This document shows positions 13,551-27,146 of a stretch of 64,000 bases of DNA, piece after piece. The DNA is from Microcebus murinus (lineage: Eukaryota > Chordata > Mammalia > Primates > Cheirogaleidae): the NCBI RefSeq assembly GCF_040939455.1, contig NC_134117.1:47337001-47401000 (forward strand), read 5' to 3'. The notes under the pieces are model-generated. The model did no database searches and had not been told where the DNA came from. It saw nothing but the letters and a program-made list of their open reading frames with translations. The number at the start of each line of letters is the position of its first letter. Within the stretch, counting starts at the first letter, position 1. The translations under genes were made by a program, and so were the position numbers.

Positions 13551-13883
13551 TTTTTTTTTTTTTTTTTTTGAGACAGAGTCTTGCTTTGTTGCCCTGGCTA
13601 GAGTGAGTGCTGTGGCGTCGGCCTAGCTCATGGCAACCTCAAACTCCTGGGCTCAAGTGATCCTCCTGCCTCAACTTCCTGAGTAGTTGGGACTGCAGGC
13701 ATGCACTACCATGCTAATTTTTTGTATATGTATATTAGTTGTCCAATTAATTTCTTTCTATTTATAGTAGAGACAGGGTATCGCTCTTGCTCAGGCTGGT
13801 TTTGAACTCCTGACCTTGAGCAATCCGCCCACCTGGGCCTCCCAGAGTGCTAGGATTACAGGTGTGAGCCACTGCGCCCGGCC
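13551..13883 (-). mobile_element. Lemur-type Alu
   Basis: Reverse Alu with a 20-nt T-run, flanked by tgaaagagttcttt and tgaaatagttcttt (one mismatch). Confidence 0.94.
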
Positions 13884-14086
13884 TGAAATAGTTCTTTAGT
13901 TTTTAAATGCCCCATAACTATACCCATCCCTCATAAAAATACATAGAACTAGGATAGCAAAACCAATACAAATTGACAGCATCAAAACAAAACTAAATGA
14001 AAAGGTATTGCCAACAACCCCAAAGTATAAGCAGATAGGGACAAACTACTAGCAACTATAAGACCTGCATGGTATCCGTATTTATT

Positions 14087-14364
14087 CATTTATTTATTTG
14101 AGACAGAGTCTCGCTCTGTTCCCTGGGCTAGGATGCTGTGGCTTCAGCCTGGCTCACAGGAACCTCAAACTCCAGGGCTCAAGCAATCCTCCTGCCTCAG
14201 CCTCCCAAGTAGCTGGGACTACAGGCATGCGCCACCATGCTTGGATAATTTTTTCTTATATATGTTTTTAGTTGTCCAGCTAATTTCTTTCTATTTTTAG
14301 TCTCGCTCTTGCTCAGGCTGGTCTCGAACTCCTGAGCCCCAATGATCCGCCGGACCACGCCTGG
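14087..14364 (-). mobile_element. Alu with internal deletions
   Basis: Reverse Alu with a ttta-repeat tail instead of pure T. About 25 bp is missing before 'tctcgctcttgctcaggctg', and the left-arm end is shortened ('gatccgccggaccacgcctgg'). Flanks ggtatccgtattta and agtatcagcattta are a worn duplication. Confidence 0.85.
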
Positions 14365-14379
14365 ACAGTATCAGCATTT

Positions 14380-14890
14380 ATATGGAGAGAAGTATTGGGG
14401 CATCTAATAGATCTAAGAAGAGTAGAATCTCAAAATCACCAGTAGATACTAAATGGAAAGCACAGTTAGCCAATTTGAAAACTGGATAACCTGAGAGGGA
14501 TTTGTGCAGATGCCAATTTGTGGGTAGATGACAGGACAATAGAATGACAAGGTCTGAAAAGGATGGAATAGTCTTGGCTTTATGAACTCTTGGAAATAAC
14601 CAGCAGAAGCTTTCTGTCAAGACAAAGCTCCATATTGAGAAAAAACTACTAGGAATGGACCAAATTGAGCAGGACAGAGAGCTAAGGGAGGGACAAAGGA
14701 AAGAGAAATTTCAGATAGAAGTGAGGGAGAAGAATAGAGCCAGGAGATCTAAGAAATAAGAATGCTGGAAATACACCACATCTATGAAGTCCCCTTGCCA
14801 AAGACAACCAAAATCTGAATCTTTTCAAACCTTTTAGATTCAATTACCAATTTAAAAACAGAGAATTAAAGAACATGTTAAATAATACCA
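14380..14890. other. Unassigned sequence
   Basis: No recognised feature; possibly part of the old L1-like element downstream. Confidence 0.35.
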
Positions 14891-14967
14891 CAGGGTTGCA
14901 ATCAGCAAAATCCCATTTGTGTCTACAGGACAAATGATCCGATTTCTTCAACAAATAAATTATTTTT

Positions 14968-15004
14968 AAAAAAGAGAGAGAGAGAGAAAGAGAAAGAAAA
15001 AAGA
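14968..15004 (+). repeat. Purine (GA)n-type simple repeat
   Basis: Imperfect gagagagagagaaagagaaag run, degenerate. Confidence 0.85.
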
Positions 15005-15064
15005 GATGGGGAGAAAGCCTAGAAATTTTAAAAAACCTAAGAAACATGTAGCAAATCACAGTAA

Positions 15065-15295
15065 GTGGACTTTATTTGGATATTGATTCAAACGAACTGT
15101 TAAAAATTGTATTTATGAGGCAGTTGGAAGCTTGAACATTGTATATATGATGACATTAAATAATTATTATCAAATGTTTTAGATATGATAATGGTATTGA
15201 TAGATATAGATACAGATATATCCTGAAATATTTATGGATGAAATGACTTGATATGATGTGTGATATTTGTTTCAAAATTATATGGGAGAAAGGAA
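15065..15295 (+). mobile_element. Old dispersed repeat, probably L1M-type 3' fragment
   Basis: 'ggatattgattcaaacgaactg', 'gatgacattaaataattatt', 'gatatgataatggtattgat' and 'tgaaatatttatggatgaaatg' occur in this order in a common old mammalian repeat that I associate with old L1 3' ends. Assignment is from memory. Confidence 0.5.
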
Positions 15296-15955
15296 TTCAG
15301 TTGAAGATAGATGAAATGAGATAGGCTATGAATTTAAGACTCTCAAAGCTAAGTGATGGGTCAAAAGAGTTCATTGAAATTTTCCATTGGTTATTGTTTT
15401 AAAAGAGTCTAAGTCTCTGACTCCTAGTGTAGAGCTCTTTCCATCACTCCTTTAAATTGGTCATGGAAAAAAGGCAAGCAAAATTCTAGGATTTTCTACT
15501 TTTTAAAATTCTAATGGAGTTCCCAAAACAAGGGACAAAGGCAGTAGTTAAAACATTGGCACTCAGAGCTCATGAACTCTGTTTTCTCATGTGACTTTGC
15601 CAAGAACTTCGTATGTGGTCTTTAGCAAGATCTGACTTTTCTATCTTGATTTGGTCACTCTCCAAAAGTGGTTAGAGGTCGAAGGCCACATTACTTATCA
15701 GAATGCAGCAGTCCCAGCCCAGCAGGGCTCTACCATTTCATGAAGATGACTCACTACTCTATTTTAGGAGAAAAATAAGTCAGTTTTAGATGACTATCAA
15801 TACAATAGATTGGATGACAAATGTAAAAAAAAAAAAAAACCTTCATTGAGGGAAAAAAATATGCTTTACATGAAAGGCTGTTATTGACCAAAGCTATTGA
15901 CTTGAAATAGTAGGACTGTTGTTCACTTTAACATAAGATCTCATGGATGAGGGCC
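15296..15955. other. Unassigned sequence
   Basis: No recognised feature. A-run at 15825-15839. Confidence 0.4.
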
Positions 15956-15970
15956 TCTAAAAGTTTTTTT

Positions 15971-16304
15971 TTTTTTTTTTTTTTTGAGACAGAGTCTCGC
16001 TTTGTTGTCCAGGCTAGAGTGAGTGCCGTGGCGTCAGCCTAGCTCACAGCAACCTCAAACTCCTGGGCTCGAGCGATCCTTCTGCCTCAGCCTCCTGAGT
16101 AGCTGGGACTACAGGCATGTGCCACCATGCCCGGCTAATTTTTTTTATATACATATCAGTTGGCCAATTAATTTCTTTCTATTTATAGTAGAGACGGGGT
16201 CTCGCTCTTGCTCAGGCTGGTTTTGAACTCCTGACCTTGAGCAATCCGCCCGCCTTGGCCTCCCAGAGAGCTAGGATTACAGGCGTGAGCCACCACGCCC
16301 GGCC
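15971..16304 (-). mobile_element. Lemur-type Alu
   Basis: Reverse Alu flanked by ctaaaagttttttt at 15957-15970 and 16305-16318. Confidence 0.95.
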
Positions 16305-16318
16305 CTAAAAGTTTTTTT

Positions 16319-17030
16319 TATTTTTTCTTTTCATGGTTTTACATCCTGTTTGTTATTTGAAATATGGTAGTATTAATGCTTTCTACACTGGTTCTAATCT
16401 ATGGTTTACATTAATTTCTTGTATAAAGGGCTGCTCTTACTTAGATCTTGAGATGCTTTTGATATCAATATCCACAGATAGCCTTGCAAACAAATGAAAA
16501 ATGATGATCATTTGATGTTGAGACATATATACTGTTTTTGCTTGCCTGTCTTGCCCCAGAAATAAATGAGGTGGTAAAGTAAATGGAATCAGCTTTCTCT
16601 TTTACCCACCTGGCATCAATTGTTTCCAATTCCAGGCATCTAGTTGAGGATAATTTGTTAGCCAAAGAGGTTGAGGGTCATCCCAGAATTCCCAGTTGCT
16701 TCTATAACAACTAGACAACACCCTCTGTACAGCGGGCCATTCTCCACACTAACCCCTTCCCATACATGTGGACAGACATGCTTTCCCAATCATAAACATA
16801 TGCCTACTCTAATTGTCTGTCTCATATCTGCAAGTTATTTTGCCCAAGATATATTCATTCATCTGTTTCATGTTTAGATAGCTTCCCTTAGGGTAAGCTT
16901 TAAAATGCTGTCATGGCTATTGGAAATTTTAAAAAATAAAAGTACCTGCCAGGTAATTATGAAACTTACTCAATAGGAGGAAGAAGAGGAAGGAAGAGAG
17001 AGGGGTGAAAACCAAATGCACACACTAGGA
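16319..17030. other. Unassigned sequence
   Basis: No repeat or coding signal recognised over about 0.7 kb. Confidence 0.4.
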
Positions 17031-17036
17031 AGTTGT

Positions 17037-17333
17037 TTTTCTTTTTGTTTTGAGACAGGGTCTCACTCTGTCACCCAGCCTGGAGTGCAGGGACGCCATC
17101 ACAGCTCACTGCAGCCTCCAACTCCTGGGCTCAACCAGTCCTTCTGCTTCAGCCCCAAGTAGCTTGGATGACAAGTGCATGCCATCATGAATGGCTAATT
17201 TTTAAATTGTTTTGCTGAGGTGGGATCTTGCTGTGTTGTCCAGGTCTTGCTATGTTCCTGGCCTTAAGTGATTCTCTTGCCTCAGCCTTCCAAAGTGATA
17301 GGATTATAGGTGTGAGCTACTGTGCCTAGCCAT
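17037..17333 (-). mobile_element. Old Alu (J-like)
   Basis: Reverse Alu without the lemur linker; it has 'ggctaatttttaaattgttttgc' instead and many substitutions. Predates the lemur-specific Alu expansion. Confidence 0.88.
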
Positions 17334-17479
17334 TATAAAGTTTTTAAATGTCCACAATTCACAACATTTAATGATGAATCATTGGTTGGAATTTCTTGTT
17401 CTAGAATATTGAGAAGTGCTGATACCCCAACAAAATGCACACTATGACTCTAGGGTTAACAAATAAGAATATGAAAACA

Positions 17480-17790
<311 letters not shown>

Positions 17791-18137
17791 AAGAATATGA
17801 AAACAAGGCACAATGATGATCTATGTAAAATGGAGAACATACCTTGGAAATGTTCAAAACTAGCTGTCATTAGTCAATAAATTTTCTAAGTCTGTCATAA
17901 ATGTGTAGAGAGATACAGTGTTAGAATGGATCGGGAATTATAAATGTTGTATTAAAAGTTCATAAATAAAATTTGGAATTTATACCCCAAACATTATGCA
18001 TATTGCTCTCTATCATATACCCATTTCAAAAATGGGCTCATAGGGCACATTGTAAGAATACGGGCTTAGCCACCCTCCCAAATTCCAGAATGGAATTGTC
18101 AAACTTAACCATTCTGAGCATTAAATACTTATTTTTG

Positions 18138-18464
18138 GGCCGGGCGCGATGGCTCACGCCTGTAATCCTAGCACTCTGGGAGGCCGAGGCGGGCGGATTG
18201 CTCGAGGTTGGGAGTTCGAAACCATCCTGAGCGAGACCCCATCTCTACTAAAAATAGAAAGAAATTAATTGACCAACTAAAAATATATATACAAAAAATT
18301 AGCCGGGCATGGTGGCGCATGCCTGTAGTCTCAGCTACTCGGGAGGCTGAGGCAGGAGGATTGCTTGAGCCCAGGAGATTGAGGTTGCTGTGAGCTAGGC
18401 TGACCCCACGGCACTCACTCTAGCCTGGGCAACAAAAGTGAGACTCTGTCTCAAAAAAAAAAAA
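18138..18464 (+). mobile_element. Lemur-type Alu
   Basis: Full-length, flanked by aaatacttatttttg at 18123-18137 and 18465-18479. Confidence 0.96.
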
Positions 18465-18639
18465 AAATACTTATTTTTGAATTCACATTACTACCATAAT
18501 GTTCTGCATTTCTGAAAGTTTTATTGAGAATCTTAGCTGTGCCAGTAATGACATTCATATTTATTGAAGTTCTTAATAATACATTTTAGGAGCTACACTG
18601 TAAAACATGCTTTAAAAACTTTAGAAAGGCTTTTGATTT

Positions 18640-19350
18640 TAACAGAGACAGAGGCAGATCATGGATTAGTGGTCATGGTGTGGCAGAGATGGGCTAGATG
18701 CTCACTGATTCCATTTCCTTCTCCTGGGTGCACAAGACGACTCATGTCCCAGTCTTGCTCACAGTTATATTGATTTTTTGGGGGTGGAGGGGCAGAGTCT
18801 TACTCTATTGCCCTGGCTAGAGTGCCGTGCGTCAGCCTAGCTCACAGCAACCTCAAACTCCTGGGCTCTAGTGATCCTCCTGCCTCAGCCTCCCAAGTAG
18901 CTAGGACTACAGGCACGCACCACCATGCCCGGCTATTTTTTCTATATATTTATAGTTGGTCAATTAATTTGTTTCTATTTTTAGTAGAGACTGGGGTCTC
19001 ATTCTTGCTCAGGCTGGTTTTGAACTCCTGACCTTGAGCTATCCACCGGTCTCAGCCTCCCAGAGTGCTAGGATTACAGGCGTGAGCCCCTGCGCCCGGC
19101 CTGATTGGTGTCTTTTGATGTACACCACTTACAGGCTTGTCTTTGAAATACCCTTAAGTGAGCCTCCTTGCTCTCTCTCTTTACTTGCTGGTTGATTTAT
19201 GATCAAAGAGGCACTCGGGGGTAGCAGAGCCCTAATACAGAAGCAGCCCAGATCTCTGAGTCACTGCCTAGGGGACAATCTCCAATCAATATTGGGCAAG
19301 GAGGTGAGAAAGAAATAAGTTTTGACTGTTAAGCCACTGAGATTTGCAGA
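18640..19350 (+). mobile_element. MaLR-like LTR interrupted by an Alu
   Basis: The right part (19102-19350) has the layout of a decayed MaLR 3' half: 'gctctctctctttacttgct', 'gtgagaaagaaataagtttt', 'gttaagccactgagatttg'. The left part (18640-18776) plausibly supplies its 5' half. The Alu at 18777-19101 lies between. Confidence 0.55.
18777..19101 (-). mobile_element. Lemur-type Alu, diverged
   Basis: Reverse Alu whose tail is eroded to ttttttgggggtggagggg. It is inserted within the probable MaLR LTR. Confidence 0.88.
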
Positions 19351-19454
19351 CTGCATATTAATAGCCACTAATGTCGATGGCTCTGAAGAATAGCATTGTT
19401 CCTGATAGTCAGGACATCATTCTTTCATTGTATTTATAGAGAGCCACTGTCTCA

Positions 19455-19575
19455 GTATCTTTTAAAAAATTAATTAATTAAGCGGACAAATAGAAATTAT
19501 ATATATTTATTGTGTACAACATGGTGTTTTGAAATACATAAGCATCGTGGAATGTGCTCAGTGTTTTGTCTATCC
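19455..19575 (-). mobile_element. Old L1 3' UTR fragment
   Basis: 'ttaaaaaattaattaattaag', 'aattatatatatttattgtg', 'tacaacatggtgttttgaaa' and 'atcgtggaatg' follow a familiar old L1 (L1M) 3' UTR pattern. Confidence 0.6.
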
Positions 19576-20060
19576 TCCTTACACCCTGGTCTGAACTTCT
19601 CACCCACCTCCAGACTTGGGATGTTGACCTTTACCCCCATGTCATGTAGGGCACGGTGTTACACTTCCAAAGATAGCTCACTTCCTGATTGTATGTTTGA
19701 AGAGCTCACAGAAGGCTTGTCTATTCTGCAGGTAATAAATGTTTCCATTCAAACCAAATGATTTCTTCTGTGACAGTAAAAGAATCTCTCAGGGCCTAAA
19801 GATGCTTTACATTTTGGAGATACCCCTCCACATACATACACATCATCATTCTTTTTTTTCTATATTTTTATTTTTCAACCTAAGATTCCTAATCTTCATT
19901 TTGTTTGGATACTGAGATTTCTTCTCAGTATTTCAGAGCAAGAAGTTTTAACCCATGATTCGCCATTAATTTTTCTGAGTGGTGGATATTTCAAAGCTTT
20001 CTGGTGCATCATTTGATTTCATTCCTCTTTCATGTAAAGTGTGTAATAACTCTATTTTAT
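19576..20060. other. Unassigned sequence
   Basis: No recognised feature. Confidence 0.4.
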
Positions 20061-20083
20061 AATTTCCTGGTTTGTGCTTTTTT

Positions 20084-20411
<328 letters not shown>

Positions 20412-20470
20412 CTGGTTTGTGCTTTTTTGTTTATTTAGGAAAAGTGTCTAATAGCCATGACAGTGTTTTT

Positions 20471-20799
20471 TTTTTTTTTTTTTTTTGAGACAGAGTCTCA
20501 CTCTGTTGCCTGGGCTAGAGGGCCATGGCGTCAGCCTGGCTCACAGCGACCTCAAACTCCTGGGCTCAAGTGATCCTCCTGCCTCAGCCTCCCGAGTAGC
20601 TGGGACTACAGGCATGCGCCACCATGCCTGGCTAATTTTTTCTATATATTTTTAGTTGACCAATAAATTTCTTTCTATTTTCAGTAGAGACGGGGTCTCA
20701 CTCTTGCTCAGGCTGGTTTTGAACTCCTGACCTTGAGCGATCCTCCCACCTCAGCCACCTAGAGTGCTAGGGTTATAGCTGTGAGCCGCCGCGCCAGGC
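20471..20799 (-). mobile_element. Lemur-type Alu
   Basis: Reverse Alu with an about 20-nt T-run, flanked by imperfect tgacagtgttttt and tgacagtgcgttttt. Only 60 bp from the previous Alu, same orientation. Confidence 0.94.
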
Positions 20800-20814
20800 T
20801 GACAGTGCGTTTTT

Positions 20815-21310
20815 TGACAGCTTGCTCCCCCCACCTCCCCGAATCTCAGCAAAGAGGGTTCAAGATTCAACCCCTTGCCTAGCACAGGAATAGCACTTGC
20901 AGCATGTGCCTGGGAAGTCCCAAGGCCACTTCTGATCCACCTGCCCATTTCCAAAACTCAACAATAGAAGCCGGGTTCTTCTCTATCTCCATCATTGCCA
21001 GTCTGTTGGAGACCTACCTATAAATTCTGTTGACCTTGAAGCTACTCTGTGTTCAATCAGTCCTTCCTAAACCAAGTTAAGCAGTGTCTCACAATCAACC
21101 AGGTTTCCATGCTCCCAAATCTTTCTCCTTCGGGAAAACCCCCATTTAACCTAAATGCACAGTCTTGACCTTGCCAAATGCCTTCTGCTCTTGGTCAGGT
21201 TCTTCTTAGTGACTAGGATGAGGTCGGCATTCTCCCAGGGCCTAAACCCAAGTTAGATCTCACACTCTCCCTGGATCCTGGCAGAAATTTACAACAGAGA
21301 ATCCTAAAAT
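20815..21310. other. Unassigned unique sequence
   Basis: No recognised feature over about 0.5 kb. Confidence 0.4.
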
Positions 21311-21315
21311 TTAAG

Positions 21316-21490
21316 ATGCATTCGAATTACCTAAGGGGATACTTGTTAAAAAGCAGACTCCAGGACCCCCACTTCAGAGATTCTAATTCATGAAGCCGTG
21401 GGTAGGTAGGTTCCTAGGAATCTGTATTTCTGTGAAGCCCCTCAGATATATCTGTCCCTTGTGATGCAAGGACCATACTTTGAGAAATGC
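21316..21490 (-). mobile_element. MER5A-like hAT element
   Basis: 'gcattcgaattacctaaggg', 'cagagattctaattcatgaag', 'ggaatctgtatttctg' and 'accatactttgagaaatg' follow the reverse MER5A order. Decayed inverted repeats. Confidence 0.72.
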
Positions 21491-21652
21491 AGATGGGGTG
21501 ATGATGTCAGGTACAAGTGACAGATTTAAGATGCCTGAGGAAAATGTCACTTCGTGAGAAAACAAAGTCAATTTAAATAGATTTATGACAAGGTGGCCTT
21601 TGCCACAAGTCATTCTTGGGATTTGAATGCTTGCTCCCTCCTTTATTTACAG

Positions 21653-21700
21653 CCCTGGCACCTCCTTCATAGACGACCCCTGGCACCTCCTTCATAGACG
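21653..21700 (+). repeat. Two perfect 24-bp tandem units
   Basis: The 24-bp unit beginning ccctggcacctccttc occurs twice in direct succession without mismatch, a recent small duplication. Confidence 0.95.
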
Positions 21701-21884
21701 ACTCCTGGCCTTGGTTTGGGACCTCTGAACCATGACTCATGCCTTTTGTTGTGTGTCCTTAGCTTTGCCTCCCAACGTCTGTTTCTATCCTAACTTTGTG
21801 CTAGGAAACCGTCCAAAGTTCCAGATCATTATGATGTGTTTGTGGAAATGACTCCAACATCCAGTTCCCTCCCCTCCCCTTTCC

Positions 21885-22230
21885 TCTTTTAGACACAGCG
21901 CTTCTCAACCTCCTGTAGTTGGGAGAAGCCACGGGGTGAACTCTGGCCAGTGAAACACGAGCAGAGGTAACATCTGTGGGATTCCCCAGTCTCTCCCTTT
22001 CCTTCCACCGCCCCTTCCTGGCCACGTGTCCCAGGGAGTGTGGCTGTGTGAAATGGCGGAGCTTTCATCAGCCCAAGTCCTTCAGTGATGTGGAGCATGT
22101 TTTTTTGCTCATTCACGTAGAACAGGTAGTGTGAGCAAGAAAGAAACTTGTATTAGATTAATCCACTGAGATTTGGGGGTAGTATTTTTTATCACAGAAA
22201 AACCAAGTCTGACTGATATCAAGTAGTAAT
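21885..22230 (+). mobile_element. MaLR-like LTR fragment
   Basis: The 3' half reads 'gtgtgagcaagaaagaaact', 'ttaatccactgagatttgg', 'ggtagtattttttatcacag', 'aagtctgactgatatc', which is the MaLR LTR 3' pattern. The 5' half is weaker. Confidence 0.6.
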
Positions 22231-22234
22231 GTGC

Positions 22235-23018
22235 TTTAATGAAGTTTCCCCAAGGCCCTTGCTTATTTAGTTGGTGGTGCTGCCTGCCGTGGAGCATTGA
22301 GTACAAAGCAAGGCAGACAATGCTCTCGATGGTCTTTATTTAGTGGACGTGTGTGGATGAGCATCGAATAAATGCATTTAAGTAGATAACTCTTTGGTTT
22401 GAGATGGATATGTTCAGGGGAATCTCCTCCTGACTAGATCGTGAGCTCTTTGAATCAGACTAGCACAGAGCTGATAGGTTATTGAGTATTTATCTTTTAA
22501 TAAATCTCAAGCAACCAGGTTTGGGATCCCACAGCCATCATCTGCACTGCCTCTAGTCTGGACTGAATTTTCTGTATTTCTTCTGGGTTTGGCGATTCTG
22601 TAGACATATAGCCTTAGAATATCTTGTATGTCCTGATAAAATACAGTACAATGACTGAGTCACATTTTTTTCATTTAACTCTGCTGGAGGTAGCTTAGAA
22701 GCTGGAAGCAGTCACAGACCCAAAGAGGCTTTTATGTTTGACCCCTGTGGATTTGTATTCTGTGTGTCCTCCTTAAAAACTTTCATTGCCCAAACAAGGC
22801 AAGTTATTATAGGTTGTCTAGACTGTCCTTGTGTTACCTTAGCAAATGCTTTAGTTTAAATTGTGCAGCTGGAGGAATGGCCTCTAAACAGATTCCTCTG
22901 GAGTGATTGTCAGATTCCTGGCCCAGAGCAAGATTCAAATTGGCAATTTTCTTTTGTTGTCTGTACCCCTTTCCCTGCCTCCCCCTATTCCAAATCATTA
23001 TTTGCTTTTTGCAAGTTG

Positions 23019-23050
<32 letters not shown>

Positions 23051-23650
23051 CTTTTTCCTTTTCTTTTTCTGCCTAGTTATATGCACTCCTAGTCTAGTTG
23101 ACTTTCTGGGCTCTAATCCAGTTTAGTTTAAAATTGTTTATGCCTTTTAGCGTCTTCTTGGGAGATTGGTGCTTTAATTAAGAACATATTGATTTTAGAT
23201 ACTAGAAAATGTCATCTGACCCCAAATATGTCTCCATTTTAAACCTTCTCAACAGACTTCTCACTGAACCCTAATTGCTCCCTACCAATGATCACAGTCT
23301 ATTTTGAGTCTATTTGCATTTTTGAATGTACCTTTTCTTTTAGCACTCAATCAACACATTGAGTGCACCTTGGCTAAAATATTCTCCTCATGAGTTTGCT
23401 AGATTTTTTTTCCTTTTCCTACATTTTAGTTCATTTATACCTCCAAGAAAATCTCCAGCTTAATATGGCACATTTGAGATAAAGAGGGGGAAGTTAGTTT
23501 TGAATATAATAATTATTGTTTATAACTTATAATCCATCAAATCTTTACCTATTTGGTAAGACACTTTGAATTTGATGCTAACTGTAATTGTCTATCAAGC
23601 TCCTGATTTGAGATCTATTAGGGTTGCTCTTCTGAATTATTTCTTTCTTC
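22235..23650. other. Unassigned sequence with a (GT)n
   Basis: About 1.4 kb with no recognised gene or repeat other than the microsatellite at 23022-23051. Confidence 0.4.
23022..23051 (+). repeat. (GT)n microsatellite
   Basis: About 14 consecutive gt units, followed by a pyrimidine-rich stretch. Confidence 0.97.
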
Positions 23651-23672
23651 TTAATATTTTAAAATAGGTATT

Positions 23673-23999
23673 TTTTGTTTTCAGAGACATTGTCTCACTC
23701 TGTTGCCTGGGCTAGAGTGCCATGGCGTCAGCCTAGTACACAGCAACCTCAAACTCCTGGGCTGCAGTGATCCTCCTGCCTCAGCTTCTCGAGTAGCTGG
23801 GACTACAGGCATGCACCACCATGCCCGGCTAATTTTTTGTATACATATTTTTAGTTGGTCAATTAATTTTTTTCTACTTTTGGTAAAGACGGGGTCTCGC
23901 TCTTGCTCAGGCTGGTCTCGAACTCCTGACCTTGAGTGATCCTACCGCCTTGGCTTCCCAGAGTGCTAGGATTACAGGCGTGAGCCACCACACCTGGCC
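23673..23999 (-). mobile_element. Lemur-type Alu, diverged
   Basis: Reverse Alu with a worn tail (ttttttgttttc), flanked by taaaataggtatt and taaaatagatatt (one mismatch). Confidence 0.92.
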
Positions 24000-24114
24000 T
24001 AAAATAGATATTAATAATTCTAATTCTGATATCAAAATGGGAAAAAAATATGAATGATTAGGTAATTAACTAAATAAAGAGAAAAAAGACAAGGCACATT
24101 ATCTTGTTTGGGTT

Positions 24115-24505
24115 CCCAGCCCAAAAGGAGACCCTGAGATAAGGATTCAATTCAAGTTGTTTATTTGGAAGATGACCCTAGAAAACACTGATAAGAAGTG
24201 GGGAAGTGAAATAGGGAAGGGAAGGAAGCCAGCAAAGGGTACATCATCAAGCCATTTCCTCTGTGGGCAGCTGGGCCTCAGTTCTGCCAGGGAACTGTGG
24301 CAGACAGAGTGAGACATTCCCTGGAGTTATTCAGGGTGCAGACTTGGTGGAGGTAGCTTCCTGGGGTGTTAATTCTCTGGCACTTCCCACTTGCCCTGCA
24401 GTTTCCCCGGCTATCACACCAAATAAAACACTCTCAGCAGTCACAGGTCCTCTGAGTAAGCCACCAGTGGCTGTAGAGGTGGGAGCCAGAGGATATCGTT
24501 AGGCC
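24115..24505 (+). other. Probable dispersed repeat, family not recalled
   Basis: A block from 'gggttcccagcccaaaagg' to 'gagccagaggatatcgttagg' has the feel of a common mammalian interspersed repeat (gaccctagaaaacactgat, aagccagcaaagggtacatc). I could not assign it. The open frame at 24263-24502 carries no domain I recognise. Confidence 0.4.
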
Positions 24506-24524
24506 CCCGCAGTGTCTGCTACTC

Positions 24525-25205
24525 ATATGAAAAGATGATCAACCTCTCTAGTAATCAAATGCATGCACATTCAAATAACAACAAAATATTATTTCTGACA
24601 TATTTTGACATATTAGAATTGAAAAGATATTTTTCCAAAGGGGAAGGTGTTGGAAAACTGGCAGTCACATGCTACTGTCGAGAGTAGAAGTTAGTACAAT
24701 CTTTCTCTAAAGGGAATTTGGGGTATGAATCAAAAGCCTTGAAAATATACTTCTTTTTGGTCCAGAAACTCTGCTTCTAGGAATGAATTCTGAGAGGATG
24801 ATCAGAGCGGTGTGCAGTGTGCATCGAATCGTCGGTTATAGAAGAGAAACAACCAGAGAAATGGAACTGTCCAGTAAGTGATTGGTTAATCTCATATCCA
24901 TCCATCTAATCCATCCATCCAATGGAATGCACTGTAGGCATTTAGACTGATGAAGCAGAAATGATTACCTGGAAATATTTTCACAATAGACTGACAAGTG
25001 GTAAAATCACATGCTCTATTTTGTTAAAATATGTATGTGTGTTGTGCATATATAAAACATTTTGGAAAGATGAAAACCAAGATGTTAAAAGCAGCTATTG
25101 CTGGGGAGTAGAAATATAGGCATTTAAAATTTGTTTTTCCTTTTATTATATCCTTTTGTAGTTTCAGAGTTATTTATAATGATATTAAAATACCTCATAA
25201 CAAAA
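24525..25205 (+). mobile_element. HAL1/old L1 3' fragment
   Basis: Decayed L1-type ORF2 3' sequence (aaatgcatgcacattcaaataa, 'gaaactctgcttctaggaatg', 'aaatggaatgcactgtaggc') leading into a T-rich 3' UTR ('gtttttccttttattatatcc'). The order fits HAL1 or L1M. Confidence 0.65.
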
Positions 25206-25937
<732 letters not shown>

Positions 25938-26089
25938 AAAAGTTCATTATATATCCTGTGTATAGAAACATGGAATAGAAACTGAGAACATGTTTCATGT
26001 TTTCTCTTAAGATCAAAAAACTGCAGAAATTATGATCAAAATTTTATGACTATTAACAGCCTAAAATCATGGTTACATACATTGTCTAA

Positions 26090-26370
26090 TTTGTTTCTCT
26101 CCAAAAACTCTTTGGAGCTAGTACATTATTACTATCCCTATATCACAGATGAAGTCTCTGAGGCCTAAGAAGTTCTAAATTAGTTTTTTTCTACCTAAGC
26201 TAACAAAAGCTAAAGAATCAGAGATTTTCTGATTCTTAAGCTTATTTTTTTCTTTCAATTGTGTGCTCAAAATTTGGAGTCACAAGGCCTGGCTCTTATT
26301 CCATGCTGTATTAGCTGAATTATGTATGAGCTCATGTTTCCTCATTGGTAAAATAAGGATGATAAAATGA
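26090..26370 (+). mobile_element. Two MIR-like pieces
   Basis: 26105-26180 holds 'attactatccctatatcacag' and 'gatgaagtctctgaggcc'; 26275-26370 holds 'ctggctcttattccatgctg' and 'catgtttcctcattggtaaa'. Both are MIR-type core patterns, decayed. Confidence 0.5.
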
Positions 26371-26391
26371 ATAGATTAGAGCAGTTTTTCC

Positions 26392-26570
26392 CAAACTGTA
26401 GCATGCATCAGGATACCATGGATGGCTTGTTACAGCACAGATTGCTGCATTCCATTCCCCAAGTTTCTGAATTAGTGCGTCTGGAGTGGGATCTGAGAAT
26501 GTGCATCTAGAACACATTTGCAGGTGATGCCGATGTTGCTGGTCTAGGGAACACACTTTGAGAACCACTG
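26392..26570 (-). mobile_element. MER5A-like hAT element
   Basis: Ends cagtttttcccaaactg and ctttgagaaccactg form imperfect terminal inverted repeats. The interior (gcacagattgctgcattccat, 'aggtgatgccgatgttgctgg') is the MER5A order in reverse. About 180 bp, near the usual length. Confidence 0.85.
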
Positions 26571-26783
26571 GCTTAGGCATTTTAACTATTGCTCCTGCTA
26601 AGAGTTTATTCTTCTTGGCTTCTAGTCACAATTTAGATTATACATTGTTTATATATTTTCTGGAGATGTAGATTTGTTTTTTATAGCATTTTTAACGATC
26701 TCAGACTTTTCCCAAATTAGTTATTGGTTATGCTGTGCCCTTATGTTGGAATTATGAATATCTCTAATATAAAAATTATTCTG

Positions 26784-27132
26784 GGCCAAGCGGGGTGGCT
26801 CACACCTGTAATCCTAGCACTCTGGGAGGCCGAGGCGGGCAGATTGCTCGAGGTCAGGAGTTCGAAACCAGCCTGAGCAAGAGCGAGACCCCGTCTCTAC
26901 TAAAAATAGAAATAAATTAACTAATATATATAGCCAATATGGCCAACTAATATATACAGAAAAAATTAGCCGGGCATAGTGGCACATGCCTGTAGTCCCA
27001 GCGACTGGGGAGGCTGAGGCAGTAGGATTGCTTGAGCCCAGGAGTTTGAGGTTGCTATGAGCTAGGCTGACACCAAGGCACTCACTCTAGCCTGGGCAAC
27101 AAAGCAAGACTCTGTCTCAAAAAAAAAAAAAT
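26784..27132 (+). mobile_element. Lemur-type Alu with linker rearrangement
   Basis: Full-length Alu flanked by aaaattattctgg and caaattattctgg. The linker has been duplicated and shuffled (aactaatatatatagccaat then atggccaactaatatatac). Confidence 0.94.
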
Positions 27133-27146
27133 ACAAATTATTCTGG